From assembly GCA_023974075.1 (NCBI GenBank), contig CM043791.1:1670009-1734008 (forward strand): a DNA stretch of 64,000 nucleotides, in the 5' to 3' direction. This document shows positions 10,498-20,273 of this stretch, one piece after another. The position numbers and the translations under genes were made by a program. The notes beneath the pieces are model-generated. The model had not been told where the DNA came from, made no database searches, and saw nothing but the letters and a program-made list of their open reading frames with translations. Source of the DNA: Chaenocephalus aceratus. Taxonomy: Eukaryota; Chordata; Actinopteri; Perciformes; Channichthyidae. How positions within the stretch are numbered: position 1 is the first letter of the stretch; the number at the start of each line of letters is the position of its first letter.

Positions 10498-12157
10498 ACC
10501 AGGTCTGACCCTGCTTCTGCCCTACCTGCTGACTCGGAGGAAGCGCTGGGCCAGATGTAAGGTCCGAGTGTTTGTGGGGGGGGAGACAGAGCAGAAGGAC
10601 GAGCAGAAAGAGAAGTAAGTACTTTGATTGAATTGTGCCTTCTAGATGTAAACAGCTGGTGGTGAGCGCTATGACGACTGAAAGCCCCAGACAGTGACAG
10701 TGAGTGAGTTAACAGATATATGAGAAGTAAAGCAGAGGTCAAGCAAGCAAAATAATATACTTACTGACAGTACATATGATAAGGCTTAATCATTAATACC
10801 TCCAGTTAATTAAAACCAGCAACACTTATTGTGTGGCAACTAAGCAGACAGAAACAAGGTGTTTAAACAACACATATACTCCACTGAAACAGCTGACATG
10901 GCAACATTTCCCAATAATACCCGTTTACACATTCAGCAGAGCCGTGCTAGGAGACATGTTAGTCGTGATTTCAAGACCACTGCAGGGGTTTACACATGAG
11001 AACACCTAATTGTACATACATTTACATTCTCTTCTCAGGGTGTTGGCACTGATCAAGAAATTCCGCCTTGGTTTCCATGACGTTGAAGTGCTTCCTGACA
11101 TCTACCAAAAACCCCAGCTGGGAAAGTAAGGCTGCCAAAAGTTGAGAGAATGAAGCAAGGCACTGACAACAGGGACGAGATCTGCCTTGTGCGATTTGAA
11201 AAGTGATGATTCGTGTTGAGCTGGGTTAACCATCTTTGAAAAAGCAAAGATTCCATGGGGAAAAGATGTATAGATACTGTAGAGTTATGATGGATCAGAT
11301 CCTAAATGATACAGTATAACACCCAAGGCCTTTATGTTCACCAGCTCTTATCAATTGTCCATATTTCACAAAACAAAAACATTGAAATTGCCAGGAAAAG
11401 TGTTTAAAAAACAACAGTTAAAAGGAAGGAACTTGTTTTACTGTAGAACTGTCTGCAGTTACTCATGTTCCTGGTCTGTCTCCGTGTGCTTCAGTGTTCA
11501 TCAGTTTGAGGATATGGTGGGTCGCTTCAAGATTGAAACTAATCCCAAACAGGACTCTGATTGTGATCTACCAAGACAGGAGGAGCTGTCGATGATCACT
11601 GACCAGGATCTGGAGAGGAACAGGGCCAAGGTTTGACACACACACACACACACACACACACACTCCAAACATTACAAACGTTTTCCCCCGTCTTTTTCTT
11701 TAAATGTTGAACTTTCTCTGCGTGATCCAGTCTCTGCGTCAGATTCGTCTGAATGAGGTTCTGCAGGATTACTCCAGAGAAGCTGCTCTGATTGTTATGT
11801 GAGTACGGTCATTTTTATTTGTAGTCGATGAGTTCTTCTTTATTACAAAGAAGACAATGCAGAGTTACTACATGGCTCTTGATTCTTAGCCTGCCAGCAT
11901 ACACAGTATAGTATAATCAATGTGTCTTTAAGTATTTACTTATACATTTTGTATTTCATTATAAGTAGTAACAAACTGTTGAAGTTATTCATTTGACTCT
12001 AATTACTACTGACAGCACCATGCCAGTGGGGAGGAAAGGGGTGTGTCCCAACACTCTATACCTGGCCTGGCTCGACTTCCTGTCTCGAGATCTGAGAGCT
12101 CCCATCCTATTGGTCAGAGGAAACCAGGAAAACGTCCTCACCTACTACTGCCAATAA
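1774..12157 (+). CDS. slc12a3: Na-Cl cotransporter gene (slc12a3 or slc12a10 type), 3' part, eleven exons
   Basis: Electroneutral Na-Cl cotransporter of the SLC12 cation-chloride family, acting in the apical membrane of ion-transporting epithelia (kidney, and gill ionocytes in fish). Exons: 1774-1885, 2475-2612, 4785-4891, 5697-5779, 5961-5990, 10307-10405, 10503-10614, 11039-11125, 11495-11630, 11731-11798, 12016-12157. All junctions are GT/AG and the phases join without a break, giving about 370 residues of the cytosolic C-terminal domain. Recognisable blocks are [73 protein letters not shown] and the family ending [12 protein letters not shown]. The transmembrane exons lie upstream of the window. 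Position next to herpud1 and cetp matches mammalian SLC12A3. The teleost paralogue slc12a10 (NCC-like 2) cannot be excluded from the C-terminus alone. Confidence 0.9.
1902..1990. repeat. (CA)n microsatellite
   Basis: About 88 bases of uninterrupted CA in the intron just after exon a. It produces poly-THTH and poly-CVCV open frames on the two strands, which are not genes. Confidence 0.97.
2040..2430. repeat. Old copy of a teleost agtactt-rich dispersed repeat
   Basis: Phrases such as aagtaaaagtactcattgcag, agtaactaaag and agtacttgagtgcatgtac with ccactg near the end resemble the better preserved copies at 9323-9825 and 63310-63795. The copy is degenerate and its limits are approximate. Confidence 0.5.
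2475..2612 (+). CDS. slc12a3: slc12a3 exon b
   Basis: Phase-0 exon of 46 codons between ccctcag and GTGGGC. It carries [17 protein letters not shown] and [11 protein letters not shown], conserved in vertebrate NCC proteins. Confidence 0.92.
2803..2960. repeat. SINE-like teleost repeat
   Basis: Contains a phrase very common in fish genomes: ttatacgcttttatccaaag followed by cgacttacac. It lies in the slc12a3 intron. The family name is not certain. Confidence 0.5.
3089..3171. repeat. (CA)n microsatellite
   Basis: About 80 bases of CA repeat in the slc12a3 intron. Confidence 0.97.
3357..3397. repeat. (CA)n then (GA)n microsatellite
   Basis: A short acacac tract runs into about 30 bases of GA repeat. 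Confidence 0.9.
4198..4613. repeat. Possible MITE, low certainty
   Basis: Left end tcaaccctcccgattt and right end agcagggttaac are loosely inverted. Several cccgattt/cgggag words lie between them. No target duplication was found. Confidence 0.3.
4785..4891 (+). CDS. slc12a3: slc12a3 exon c
   Basis: Encodes [20 protein letters not shown] and DNYIGIL, ending with two bases of a His codon that is completed by the first base of exon d. Acceptor caccag, donor GTGAGT. Confidence 0.95.
4950..5575. repeat. Cluster of GTTAACTAG palindromes, probable transposon debris
   Basis: At least five copies of the self-complementary word (CTA)GTTAAC(TAG) lie between about 4996 and 5235. Related phrases gtgtacgcc (about 4974) and gtgtacgctgcc (about 5566) lie near the two ends. 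This looks like a MITE with internal repeats, but the limits are not resolved. Confidence 0.4.
5697..5779 (+). CDS. slc12a3: slc12a3 exon d
   Basis: Encodes [20 protein letters not shown]. The donor GTGAGA at 5780 leaves one base (a) that is completed by the next exon. Reading through the donor gives a low-complexity tail without family similarity. Confidence 0.88.
5961..5990 (+). CDS. slc12a3: slc12a3 exon e (30-bp micro-exon)
   Basis: Acceptor tttatttcag, then NPGFDEGHK, then donor GTACAC. Phases join both neighbours exactly. It corresponds to the INPVFDP segment that human NCC has and rodent NCC lacks. The donor is weak, so the 3' limit is an inference. Confidence 0.6.
6418..6517. repeat. 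Teleost ataagata...actttattgatccc repeat
   Basis: The phrase actttattgatcccaa preceded by gataagata recurs at 22663-22691. The Kolobok-type element at 6522-7917 is inserted in its distal part. Confidence 0.55.
6769..7191 (+). pseudogene. THAP zinc-finger domain remnant
   Basis: The frame starts at the atg at 6769 ([11 protein letters not shown]), meets an in-frame stop near 6828, and continues as [19 protein letters not shown] and PSVFLVS. Cys-x4-Cys, the central Trp, the CxxH spacing and the trailing Pro match the C2CH THAP DNA-binding finger. In the parent element it would bind the transposon ends. A stop and loss of the catalytic part mark it as dead. A host THAP gene is unlikely, since it sits between transposon termini inside an intron. 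Confidence 0.75.
7370..7640. repeat. Repeat fragment inside the Kolobok element
   Basis: The phrase gatgtgagggtctaaggaca followed by gagggtgtcgtattg is a common 3' tail of fish repeats. Limits are approximate. Confidence 0.35.
8040..8660. repeat. Unclassified dispersed repeat, partner of 55192-56770
   Basis: The block around 8308-8470 (tgtgtacttccgggtcaata, then tggcagttta, atgggcctta and caaggggcatt) aligns in the same order with 56468-56630. It has no open frame of note. Confidence 0.6.
8707..9320. repeat. 33-bp minisatellite, about 18 copies
   Basis: Tandem array of tacttgagtaaaagtagaag followed by tactcagatcttg, 33 bases per unit. Because the unit is a multiple of three it leaves long open frames on both strands (an 11-residue repeat such as [11 protein letters not shown]). 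The array extends one segment of the dispersed repeat that follows it at 9321. Confidence 0.95.
9321..9825. repeat. Teleost agtactt-rich dispersed repeat, well preserved
   Basis: From aagtaccagagtgtaggagt to cttagttactttacaccact. The block 9503-9605 (tgaaggtgcagctagtctga, then ggtggatttactccaggtgg) recurs inverted at 41630-41720. Confidence 0.75.
9958..10060. repeat. Perfect 50-bp inverted repeat with 3-nt loop
   Basis: 9958-10007 is the exact reverse complement of 10011-10060, with loop cag at 10008-10010. It lies in the slc12a3 intron before exon f. Perfect arms imply recent origin or an assembly fold-back. Confidence 0.95.
10307..10405 (+). CDS. slc12a3: slc12a3 exon f
   Basis: Encodes [15 protein letters not shown] then [17 protein letters not shown]. 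It ends in phase 1 before GTATGA. The [11 protein letters not shown] block is the clearest NCC/NKCC signature of this region. Confidence 0.93.
10465..10496. repeat. (GT)n microsatellite
   Basis: About 30 bases of GT immediately before the acceptor of exon g. Confidence 0.95.
10503..10614 (+). CDS. slc12a3: slc12a3 exon g
   Basis: Encodes [26 protein letters not shown] and a polar EQKDEQKE tail. Acceptor aaccag, donor GTAAGT, phase 2 at the end. Confidence 0.95.
11039..11125 (+). CDS. slc12a3: slc12a3 exon h
   Basis: Encodes [20 protein letters not shown] and IYQKPQLG. Acceptor ttctcag, donor GTAAGG. Confidence 0.95.
11495..11630 (+). CDS. slc12a3: slc12a3 exon i
   Basis: Encodes [14 protein letters not shown], an acidic variable stretch, and [12 protein letters not shown], ending in phase 0 at GTTTGA. 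A short (CA)n follows the donor. Confidence 0.93.
11731..11798 (+). CDS. slc12a3: slc12a3 exon j
   Basis: Encodes [20 protein letters not shown] then IV, highly conserved in SLC12 proteins. Acceptor gatccag, donor GTGAGT. Confidence 0.95.
12016..12157 (+). CDS. slc12a3: slc12a3 last exon with stop codon
   Basis: Encodes [20 protein letters not shown], then the ending [14 protein letters not shown] and TAA at 12155-12157. The ending is diagnostic for NCC/NKCC-type SLC12 proteins. Confidence 0.96.
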
Positions 12158-12179
12158 ATGTCTCCATGAGAACAGTATA

Positions 12180-12399
12180 CAGCTCTGGAAAACAATAAGA
12201 GACCACTGCAGCATTATCAGTTTCTCTGGTTTTACATATAGGTATGTGCTTGAGCACAATGCACATTTTTTTATTTTATTCTATAAACTACTGACAACGT
12301 TTTTCTGTTTTGGAATTCAACAGTCACTGACATGGATTGGCTGCAGAGATTGAGATGTAAGAAACAGTTGGAGTGGTCTCTTCATTTTTTCAAGAGCTG
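12180..12399. mobile_element. Tc1/mariner-type MITE in the slc12a3 3' flank
   Basis: Inverted termini CAGCTCTGGAAAACAATAAG and CTTCATTTTTTCAAGAGCTG, flanked by TA at 12178-12179 and 12400-12401. 220 bp, no coding capacity. It starts 23 bases after the stop codon, so it probably lies in the 3' UTR. Confidence 0.85.
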
Positions 12400-12570
12400 T
12401 AGATACTGAACCTCAAAGTATAACTCTTTAACATTGTGACCATTTCAGATGAATGTATAGATTTAGACATGTCGATGCCTTGATGACTAAAGATGATCAT
12501 CTAATCCTTATATTAATGAATGATTCCTTTAATCACCATGTTCTGGACACTTAAACCTGTTGATGATGCA

Positions 12571-12720
12571 CACATTAAAGAAAACATTTAAATTGATAGA
12601 AAAAAACGGTTTTATTGAAGTGCTGTAATTTGTATATCATCTTATTTGCCAAACCACTTTGATTCGATTTTCAGCAGTATTTTTATTTTCACATTCGAAG
12701 CCTCAAATATCCAATAAATA
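12571..12720 (+). promoter_or_regulatory. Candidate slc12a3 polyadenylation signals
   Basis: ATTAAA at about 12573 and AATAAA at about 12714 are possible cleavage signals downstream of the slc12a3 stop. Transcript data would be needed to choose between them. The rest of 12400-13110 shows no gene. Confidence 0.35.
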
Positions 12721-13111
12721 TGATAGTGTGTTCTTTGGCTAGGATAACTGGATATTGGTTGAGATCCTGTGCATGTCAAAGTATGACTCGGCTGATATAA
12801 CATCACTGATACAACTTCAATAGATTAAAAAGAGGCTACTGTAGTTGCTTTTACAAAGCATGTAGGCTACTGGTGCATGCATACCATTGGGACAGAGGGC
12901 TTTGTTATAGTCTTTTTTTAGGGGAAATATTAGCAACTGCTGAAGCACCCCCCAGGATAGCCATAGCACCCCTTAAGCACCCCCAAGAAACGTATGTCTT
13001 TTTTGATGTGTGTGAAATTCATAATTTGAAAAAGGATTGATTTGAAAATAATATGCTACAGTACACTACAAGTAGCCTACTTCTGGGTCTCTGTGTTTCA
13101 TTCAAGCTCTG

Positions 13112-13113
<2 letters not shown>

Positions 13114-13198
<85 letters not shown>
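13114..13198. repeat. (GT)n microsatellite
   Basis: About 84 bases of GT repeat. Confidence 0.97.
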
Positions 13199-13199
<1 letters not shown>

Positions 13200-13295
13200 C
13201 ACAAGCCATTTTGTGTACGTGCGCGAGCAAGCGCGCGCCGGTACCGGAGATCGTTGTGGTTAGCATCTGGTGCTAGCTACGCTAACGGATATAAG

Positions 13296-15458
13296 CATAC
13301 CTGCCAACCCTACCGATTTAGGCGGTAGTCTATCGCTTTTGACATGTTTCTACCGCCTACCGATTTAGCTGGCTTTCCCTACCGAATTTCGTTCTTCCCA
13401 AATATATATATAATATATAATATATATAATATTTAAAAAATAAAAATGAAACTCCAGACACTGGACTCGACTTTTAGCGGAAACCGATTGCAGCGTGTCT
13501 GTAATCCCATCATACAAACAGTCCTCTGTGAAACAACGTGCAGAGGAAGGGCAGCGTTACCCCCGGGACTGCGGTCAAGCCAGCCTCCACTTCGGAAAAC
13601 ACAGTCAAGCCAGCCTGCCACAGTCCCCCGGGACTGATAATAACCAGTCATCACTCCCAAATGAGTTTAGGGGAACAAAGACGAGGCATTTGAGTCCTGC
13701 AGGGTTTCTCCGTTAATATCTGTGTCTCGAAAACACATGTTGGCGACTGAAAGACATCCAGTGTTTGGTCTTTTCCTGAAGCATCCTTCACCTACAGTGT
13801 CTCAACTGAAAGAGGACCACAAACACACACAAAATATTCCACTGCTATGCTGACGATAGCCAGATTTATGTCCCTCTAACAAAGAAGGAGGGTTACTTAA
13901 TTAGCCCACTGCTAAAGTGCCTAGAGGACATAAAGGCCTGGATGGCGTGCAACTTCCTTAAACTCAATGAAGGAAAAACAGAAGTAATGGTTTTTGGTAG
14001 CACCACTGACACCACTTCTGTAGACCTCGGTCCCTTGCATCAGTACACCAAGCCCACCGTTACGAACCTTGGTATTAAAATGGACCGTGAACTCAAACTT
14101 GAGAGTCAGATTAAGTCGGTGGTAAAAACGAGCTTTTATCACCTGAGGCAGCTAGCCAAAGTAAAACCTTTTCTCTCCAGACAGCAGTTTGAGACAGTAA
14201 TCCATGCCTTTGTCACCACCCGGCTGGACTACTGTAACTCTCTCTCCATGGGGGTCAGTGGGTCCTCGCTCGCACGACTGCAGCGGGTGCAAAATGCTGC
14301 AGCAAGGCTCTTAACTGGCACACGGAAGTTTGACCACATTTCCCCTGTTTTAGCTTCTCTCCACTGGCTGCCAATTTATTTTAAAATTATTTTATTTACT
14401 TTTAAATCCCTAAATGGCATGACCCCACCATACCTTGCTGAGCTGCTACAGCACTACACGCCGAGCCGCCCTCTCAGGTCAGCGGACCAACTGCTCCTGA
14501 ATGTGCCTAAAACCAGGTCAAAGCTCAGAGGGACCGTTGCTTCTCTGTCGCGGCTCCCAAACTGTGGAACGCTCTGCCCCTGGAGATCAGACAGGCCTCC
14601 ACACTGCCTGCTTTTAAATCGCTTCTTAAAACCCACCTCTTCTCCTTAGCGTTTTAACATTTGGCGTTTCAACATCTTTTAGAGTGTTGCTTTTTTTGCA
14701 TTTAAATTGTTTTTTGTTTTTACTTGTACTTGTTTTATGGTGTGTGAGCTGAGCTGTGTTTTATCTATTTGCCTGTACAGCACTTTGGTCTGGAGGTTTA
14801 AAGTGCTTTATAAATAAAGTTGTATTGTATTGTATTGTATACCATTTTGAGATTTGGGGATATTTATCTCCCATTCTTTCACTTTTCAAAACCAAACATG
14901 TCGTGAATGTCTCTGTTTAGTGAACTGCAGCAATCTGAAAGCCTGTACATTATTTATATCACACTTTATCAGTAGAAAAATGCAGGAAATTACTTTTTTA
15001 ATGCAGTATTTTCTGATTTATGGCGCAACACAGATATTTCGCTCTGTGCAAACCTTTGACTCTAATATGTCAACAACATGAAACAACAATATGAACCTGG
15101 CTTTATCCAATGTTCACACAAGAGTTCTACATCCTGACACATCCTTCATCTACTGTCTCAACTGAAAGAGGACCAGAAACAGATTACAAATATAACAAAA
15201 TGTGGAGACTTTGAGATATTTATCTCCCATTATTTTACTTTTCGGGCATTTTACAGACCAAACATGTCGTTGATGTCACTGTTTACCAAACTACCACTTT
15301 TTCTGAAAAATGCATAAAATGATGCAATATATTTTAAATACCGGTACATGGTTATATGTAATGGGGTTCCATTTCTTCTGATTACCTAGGCATTTGAGCG
15401 TGCACATTTGCCGCGCGCAAACCTACCTCTTTTGGATTTGGAAAGGTTGGCATGTATG
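13296..15458. mobile_element. DNA transposon, CATACCTGCCAACC termini, carrying an L2-like LINE
   Basis: The left end CATACCTGCCAACC and the inverted right end GGTTGGCATGTATG are bracketed by TATAAG at 13290-13295 and 15459-15464. Outside the LINE insertion (about 13830-14840), sequence before and after shows an internal direct duplication: about 13770-13825 matches 15135-15175, and 14845-14940 matches 15205-15305. No transposase frame was seen. The superfamily is uncertain, perhaps hAT. Confidence 0.65.
13846..14649 (+). pseudogene. L2-like LINE reverse transcriptase C-terminal part
   Basis: Open from the reverse-transcriptase YADD box (13846-13857) through NFLKLNEGKTEVMVFG, FVTTRLDYCNSL, LQRVQNAAARLLTG and LHWLPIYFKI, all typical of the teleost L2/Maui clade. 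The frame drifts near the end. The 3' tail ttataaataaagttgtattg with a short ATTGT tandem ends near 14840. It is a 5'-truncated copy. Confidence 0.85.
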
Positions 15459-15563
15459 TATAAGGAGCTTTTTCAACAACAAGGTGGAGGGAGAACTCTC
15501 TCCTGTCAGACTGAGAGTCTCAGATAACCTCAGCTCAGGTGAAGTAAAGGACTCTCTCAGTTA

Positions 15564-15700
15564 GGGATGGGTATCATTAGGATTGTATCGATACCGATAC
15601 TGCTTATCGATACCGGTATTTTTTGATACTCTTATCGATACTTTTCAATAATTTGGTGCTCAAAAGTATAGACATGATTACAAAATGTGAAGATTAAACA
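15564..15700. repeat. Repeat with tatcgata words
   Basis: The phrase agggatgggtatcattagga with repeated atcgatac/taccgata words is a familiar fish transposon terminus. The other end was not found. Confidence 0.4.
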
Positions 15701-15773
15701 ACAGTCATTTTATTGTAATTTATTTGTATTTATTATCTAATGTAAGTTTTTCAATGTCATACCAAGCAGGTAT

Positions 15774-16620
15774 AATAATAATAATAATAATAACTGGGAT
15801 TTCTATAGCGCCTTTCAAGGGACCCAAGGTCGCTTTACAGGAATAGGGCAAGCACAAACAAAACAAAACAAAACAAAACAAAGGTCAGACAGACAAAACA
15901 ACAGATAGATTAGGGGCCGAAAGCCTTGATGAACAGATGGGACTTGAGGGCCCTTTTGAAGGCGTCCAGTGTGGGGATGTTGCGAATCTCCGCAGGGAGA
16001 GCGTTCCAGAGGGTGGGGGCTGCCACACTGAAGGCTCTGTCCCCGAAGGTTCTCAGTTTGGTGCGGGGGGTGGTGAGCAGGCCAGAGTCTGAAGACCGCA
16101 GGTTCCGGGGTGGGGCATGCGGGTGAAGGATGTCCGATAGGTACTGGGGGGCAAGGGCATGGAGGGACTTGTAGGTCAGGAGGAGGACTTTGTAAGTTAT
16201 GCGGAACTTGACCGGCAACCAGTGGAGGTGGATGAGGGTGGGAGTGATGTGCTGCCAGGGCTTTGTGTGTGTGAGGACCCGAGCTGCACAGTTTTGGACA
16301 TACTGGAGCCTGTCCAGGGTTTTGTTGGGAACCCCGAACAGGACACCATTGCAGTAGTCCAAGCGGGTGGTGACAAATGCATGCACCAGGGTCTCGGCAA
16401 CCGACTCCGAGAGTGACGGTCGGAGTCTGGAAATGTTCCGCAGGTGGTAGAAAGCCGATTTGGTCACAGACTTGACGTGGGAATGGAAGGAAAGGGTGGA
16501 GTCGAGGATCACACCCAGGTTGCGGGCTTCAGAAGATGGGGAGATGGAGCAGCCGTCGGTATGAGTGTGTTTGACTGTGTCTCTAGAAGGGGGGCGGTAA
16601 ATAGGGGCAGTTCATAAATC
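15774..16620 (-). mobile_element. L2-like LINE fragment, minus strand
   Basis: The 3' tail, read on the plus strand as (ATA)n, then actgggatttctatagcgcc and tttcaaggg, precedes the coding remnant at 15910-16512. The same tail occurs alone at 59958-60045. Confidence 0.8.
15910..16512 (-). pseudogene. L2-like LINE ORF2 C-terminus
   Basis: 200 residues with MILDSTLSFHSHVKSV, FVTTRLDYCNGVLFG, LQYVQNCAARVLT, LHWLPVKFRITYK and RAFSVAAPTLWNALP, the standard tail of teleost L2 proteins. No upstream RT core is present, so it is a 5'-truncated insertion. Confidence 0.88.
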
Positions 16621-18179
16621 CATGTAAACATGAACATTATTCAGTTAAAACGAGACGCTGCGTGCGCACCTCCTAAACCGGAAGCTCCGGTCGGCTAACC
16701 ATTATAATCCGTTTATTGCGTTTATTATTCATAATTGTAATGATGGATTATCAGTAATCATTTTAAAGAGAGACATTGAATTAACCGTTTGGATGCCCTT
16801 GAACACAACTTTTGATTACAAAACAGCAAAGGCAAGACATCATTATCATCATGGCTACGTAAAGTGAAGTTGTTTTCTTGCTCTTTCCTGACTGCTAGTT
16901 CAGCGAGTTTTGGTCGTACAGGGATGAGACTTATACCAATGGAATCTGTGGAATCTCAGCTTTCATGTGATATGTTGATAACATTATGTAGAAAAGATCG
17001 CTTTTGCCAGTTATGTGCTAAAGTAGTCGTTAGCTCCGTTAGCCCGTTTTTCTAAGTTTTGATGTTAGACACTTGGTGTTGGACTTCTGTTCCGTGTAAA
17101 ATGGTAAATATCGTCTGTTAGCTGAGTGTCTTCCCGTTAAGTGGGTATGCATCATTAACCTCTTAAGCCCGGCCTCCCCGATACCGGGGGGAAAAACGCG
17201 TCACTGCAGGAGACAGCGTCTGGGGGCTTCTTAATATTTAAAAACCTATGAATGTCTTATACTCAAATAACGGGAAAAAAACTCAGCAACCTGAATATAT
17301 GAGCCATTTTTACTGAAACAAAACACAAGTTTCACAAGAAGCATTAGCATTAGCCCTTAGTGAAAACAGGCTGATGCTACTTCCGGTGCTAACTAGCAAA
17401 AACGATCTTTAAAACGTAATATGTTCTGCACAAACTACATATCAGCTGAAAGATGATACTCCACAGATTATTTTGATATAAGTATCATCACTGTAGGACA
17501 CAAACTCACTGAGATATCAGCCAGAACAGAGCAAGAAAACAACAACAGTGTTCTAAACCAAAACAATAATTATGTCTTACCGTTGCTGTTTTGTGATCAA
17601 AAGTCGTGTTCAAGGGAATAAAAACGCTGCTCAAGGTTAATCCAATGTCTCTTTGTCACTTTAGAATTGTTGTTGATAATCCATCATTACATTCATGGCC
17701 GCAGAGTAGGCTAGGTATAAAGTGTTGCAGTCCGGGGCTCAGGGTGTCTAATATGCTGTTTACGCAAGCCTCTCTCTCCTTGACGTAAATTAAAAGCGGG
17801 ATTTACTAACTCTCCCTCCATTCTATTGGCTCTAAAGTTTCAAAAAAAGTGTCAATCACCCAAATCGACCAATGAGTTCCAGAGATAGGATCCTGCGTAG
17901 TATGAATAATGCCAGCAGCGGCTGCTTTACGCACAGACGTAGCAGCAGAGGCAGCCGCACAACCGCTCCAGCACAGCAGCAACGAACACAGCAAAGCGAC
18001 AACACAGAGACAACAGCAAGCAACAGAACAGTCAGACAACAATCAGATCTTGATTATGAACTTCAGGAAAGGTATCTACTCTCTCTGTTTGTATCTATTA
18101 GATGTGTAATTGGTGTAATCTATAGTAATTCCACACTCGAAAAATACAACATGGACGCCGCTTTGTTGTTGTAGCGTTA
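16621..18179. other. Gene-free stretch
   Basis: No exon or family-like reading frame was found. Short open frames near 16864, 17606 and 17872 have no recognisable similarity. Confidence 0.4.
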
Positions 18180-18797
18180 CGGCCCGTCTACACTACAGGC
18201 ATCGAAAAATGCTTTCAACGCTTCGCCCATTCATTTGAATGGGGTGACGTAGAAGATTTTTAAACTTCGCCGAACTGCATTGTGGGGAGCATGGCATGGC
18301 TTTGCAAGCATCACAAGCATCTATCGGCATCAAAAGTTGAACAATGTTCAACTTTTGAGGCTCGATGCTTGGCATCAGCCAATCAAATCCCGCGTATGCA
18401 AAGTACAAGCGCTAGCCAATCAAACCGCGTGTATGCTGGGAGAGACTACGCAGGTCATTTCCTCATATTCAAAAAAATGGAGGGAAAATTCATTATAGCG
18501 GTAGTGACCGTAGTCACCCGGTGCTGTATGATCAGTCTCTGTTCATCTACCGGATACAAACCGGAGGAGCGAGGCATGGAGGGAGGAGGCAGAGACAGTG
18601 GATTAAACTGGTAGGTTTTCGCCTGTTTGGGGATTTTATATCCAGTTTACTTCGTTTTAACATTGCTATTGCTTTGTATGCCGGGGCGGGCGGGATATTC
18701 CTGATTGGTTGTTGCGGAGCCTTGGGCGCGAGAAATCGCCAAGCCTCAGACACGCCCAGCTTCAAGATTTGTTGATGCCTGTAGTGTAGACGGGCCG
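18180..18797. mobile_element. PIF/Harbinger-type non-autonomous element
   Basis: Inverted ends CGGCCCGTCTACACTACAGG and CCTGTAGTGTAGACGGGCCG, with the inner GCATC/GATGC also matching, flanked by TTA (18177-18179 and 18798-18800). A TTA duplication suits PIF/Harbinger. 618 bp without transposase. Confidence 0.8.
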
Positions 18798-18921
18798 TTA
18801 TCTTTCCGTGAGAAACTAAAACAATGGGAACATCATGTTGGTGAACGTATAAATAGATTAATTGTATTTCGTGACTATAACACGGCAGTATATAAATAAA
18901 GCTGTATTGTATATCAACCCA

Positions 18922-18953
<32 letters not shown>

Positions 18954-18971
18954 TGTTATTCCACACACGCC

Positions 18972-20273
18972 GAGGGCCGCCTTAATGCACGGGCTGACCT
19001 GGGCTGAAGCCCAGGGGCCTACGGAGATCAGGGGCCTATCATGAGCCATTAAAATTGTTTAAACAAAATGTTTAATTAGAAAACAAAAAGTTTTTTATTT
19101 CCGATGTTTTTAAAAAACATTTAAATAAACAAAGTCTTGGCTTTCAGAATATGAAACTTTTATTTCCAAAATCACACGATAAATACATGTTTGAAGCTTG
19201 TAAAGGGAAGATGACAGCTCTCACTTGCCACTCACTCCCCCTCCCTCCGGCTGACATTATGAATGTAAGGCGTATAGTAATCATAGATAACACGGCAGGG
19301 TCCATTACAGTTTGCTTTCATCTGGTTTCAAATAAACAAAGTCTTGGCTTTCAGAATATTAAAATTGTTTCGGCAAATTCAGATGATAAATACAACGTTG
19401 AAGCTTCGGCATAATTACAAGCGGAGAACGGAGTAACTTGACGTCACAGCAGGCATAACAACAGCCTGTGTTTCTCGTGAGTGTTTTCCCCGGGAAACAA
19501 ACACAATACACACAAACGCAAAAATACACAAACACACACGTACACACACACACACTCGCGAGCTTCCCCCAGACCAGTAATCCAGACAAAAATATCTTCC
19601 CTCCGTAGTATTTTGATCATTTGCTCCGCTAATCAATCAGATCAATGGATTCCAGAGATTTTTCTCAAACATGATGACTCCGAAACAGTCAGTGGGCACC
19701 ACTTAACAGCCAATCAGAATGAGAATATGTTTCACATGTGACTTATTCAAATTGTGAGTGATTGAGTGACAGATGAAGGTTGTTTAGGAGAAAAAGTTTG
19801 AGAGTGGCGCTCGGGAAAGGAAATTGTTGAGGGAAAAGGAGTTTCGAGACAAGCAGCTATTACAAAACATGCCGAAGCTTACAGGTTATTTTAAACCTGT
19901 AGGCCAGGATGAGGAGGAAGGACAGATGAGTTCTGTACCGAGCAGTAGCGGTGCCGGCCGCGGGGCCTCTGAGCCGAGTAGGCCGTCTGGTTCTGATAGC
20001 GATGGAGTAGCGGGAGAGGAAAAACAGACAGGAGGGACATTATCCGTTGGAGGAGATGGAGAGGACGACGAGGACTTGCTACGTGGAGGGGAGCCAACGG
20101 CAACCGGAAAAATACATGAGGGAGGCCCGATACGTCACTCATCTGGAGGAGAGGACCAGGCGCGTGTAGAGCAGAGTGGAGAAGTGCGATCACAGAGCCT
20201 GCCGAGGCTATAAATGACTTTCATTGTTATGGTAATTAGCCCCAGGGCCTGATGGCAGGTTAAGGCGGGCCTG
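18972..20273 (+). mobile_element. hAT element inserted in the 185-bp repeat
   Basis: The ends GAGGGCCGCCTTAA and TTAAGGCGGGCCTG are inverted, flanked by the exact 8-bp duplication CACACGCC (18964-18971 and 20274-20281), the hAT length. An internal segment (about 19128-19205) is partly repeated at 19330-19410. Confidence 0.85.
19824..20213 (+). pseudogene. Possible hAT transposase N-terminal remnant
   Basis: A 129-codon open frame with NMPKLTGYFKPVGQDEEE followed by a Ser/Gly/Glu-rich stretch. A short basic start and a KLxxYF motif before an acidic linker is common in fish hAT transposases with MYM/TTF-type fingers. There is no finger and no catalytic domain here, so this is a fragment at most. 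Confidence 0.45.
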
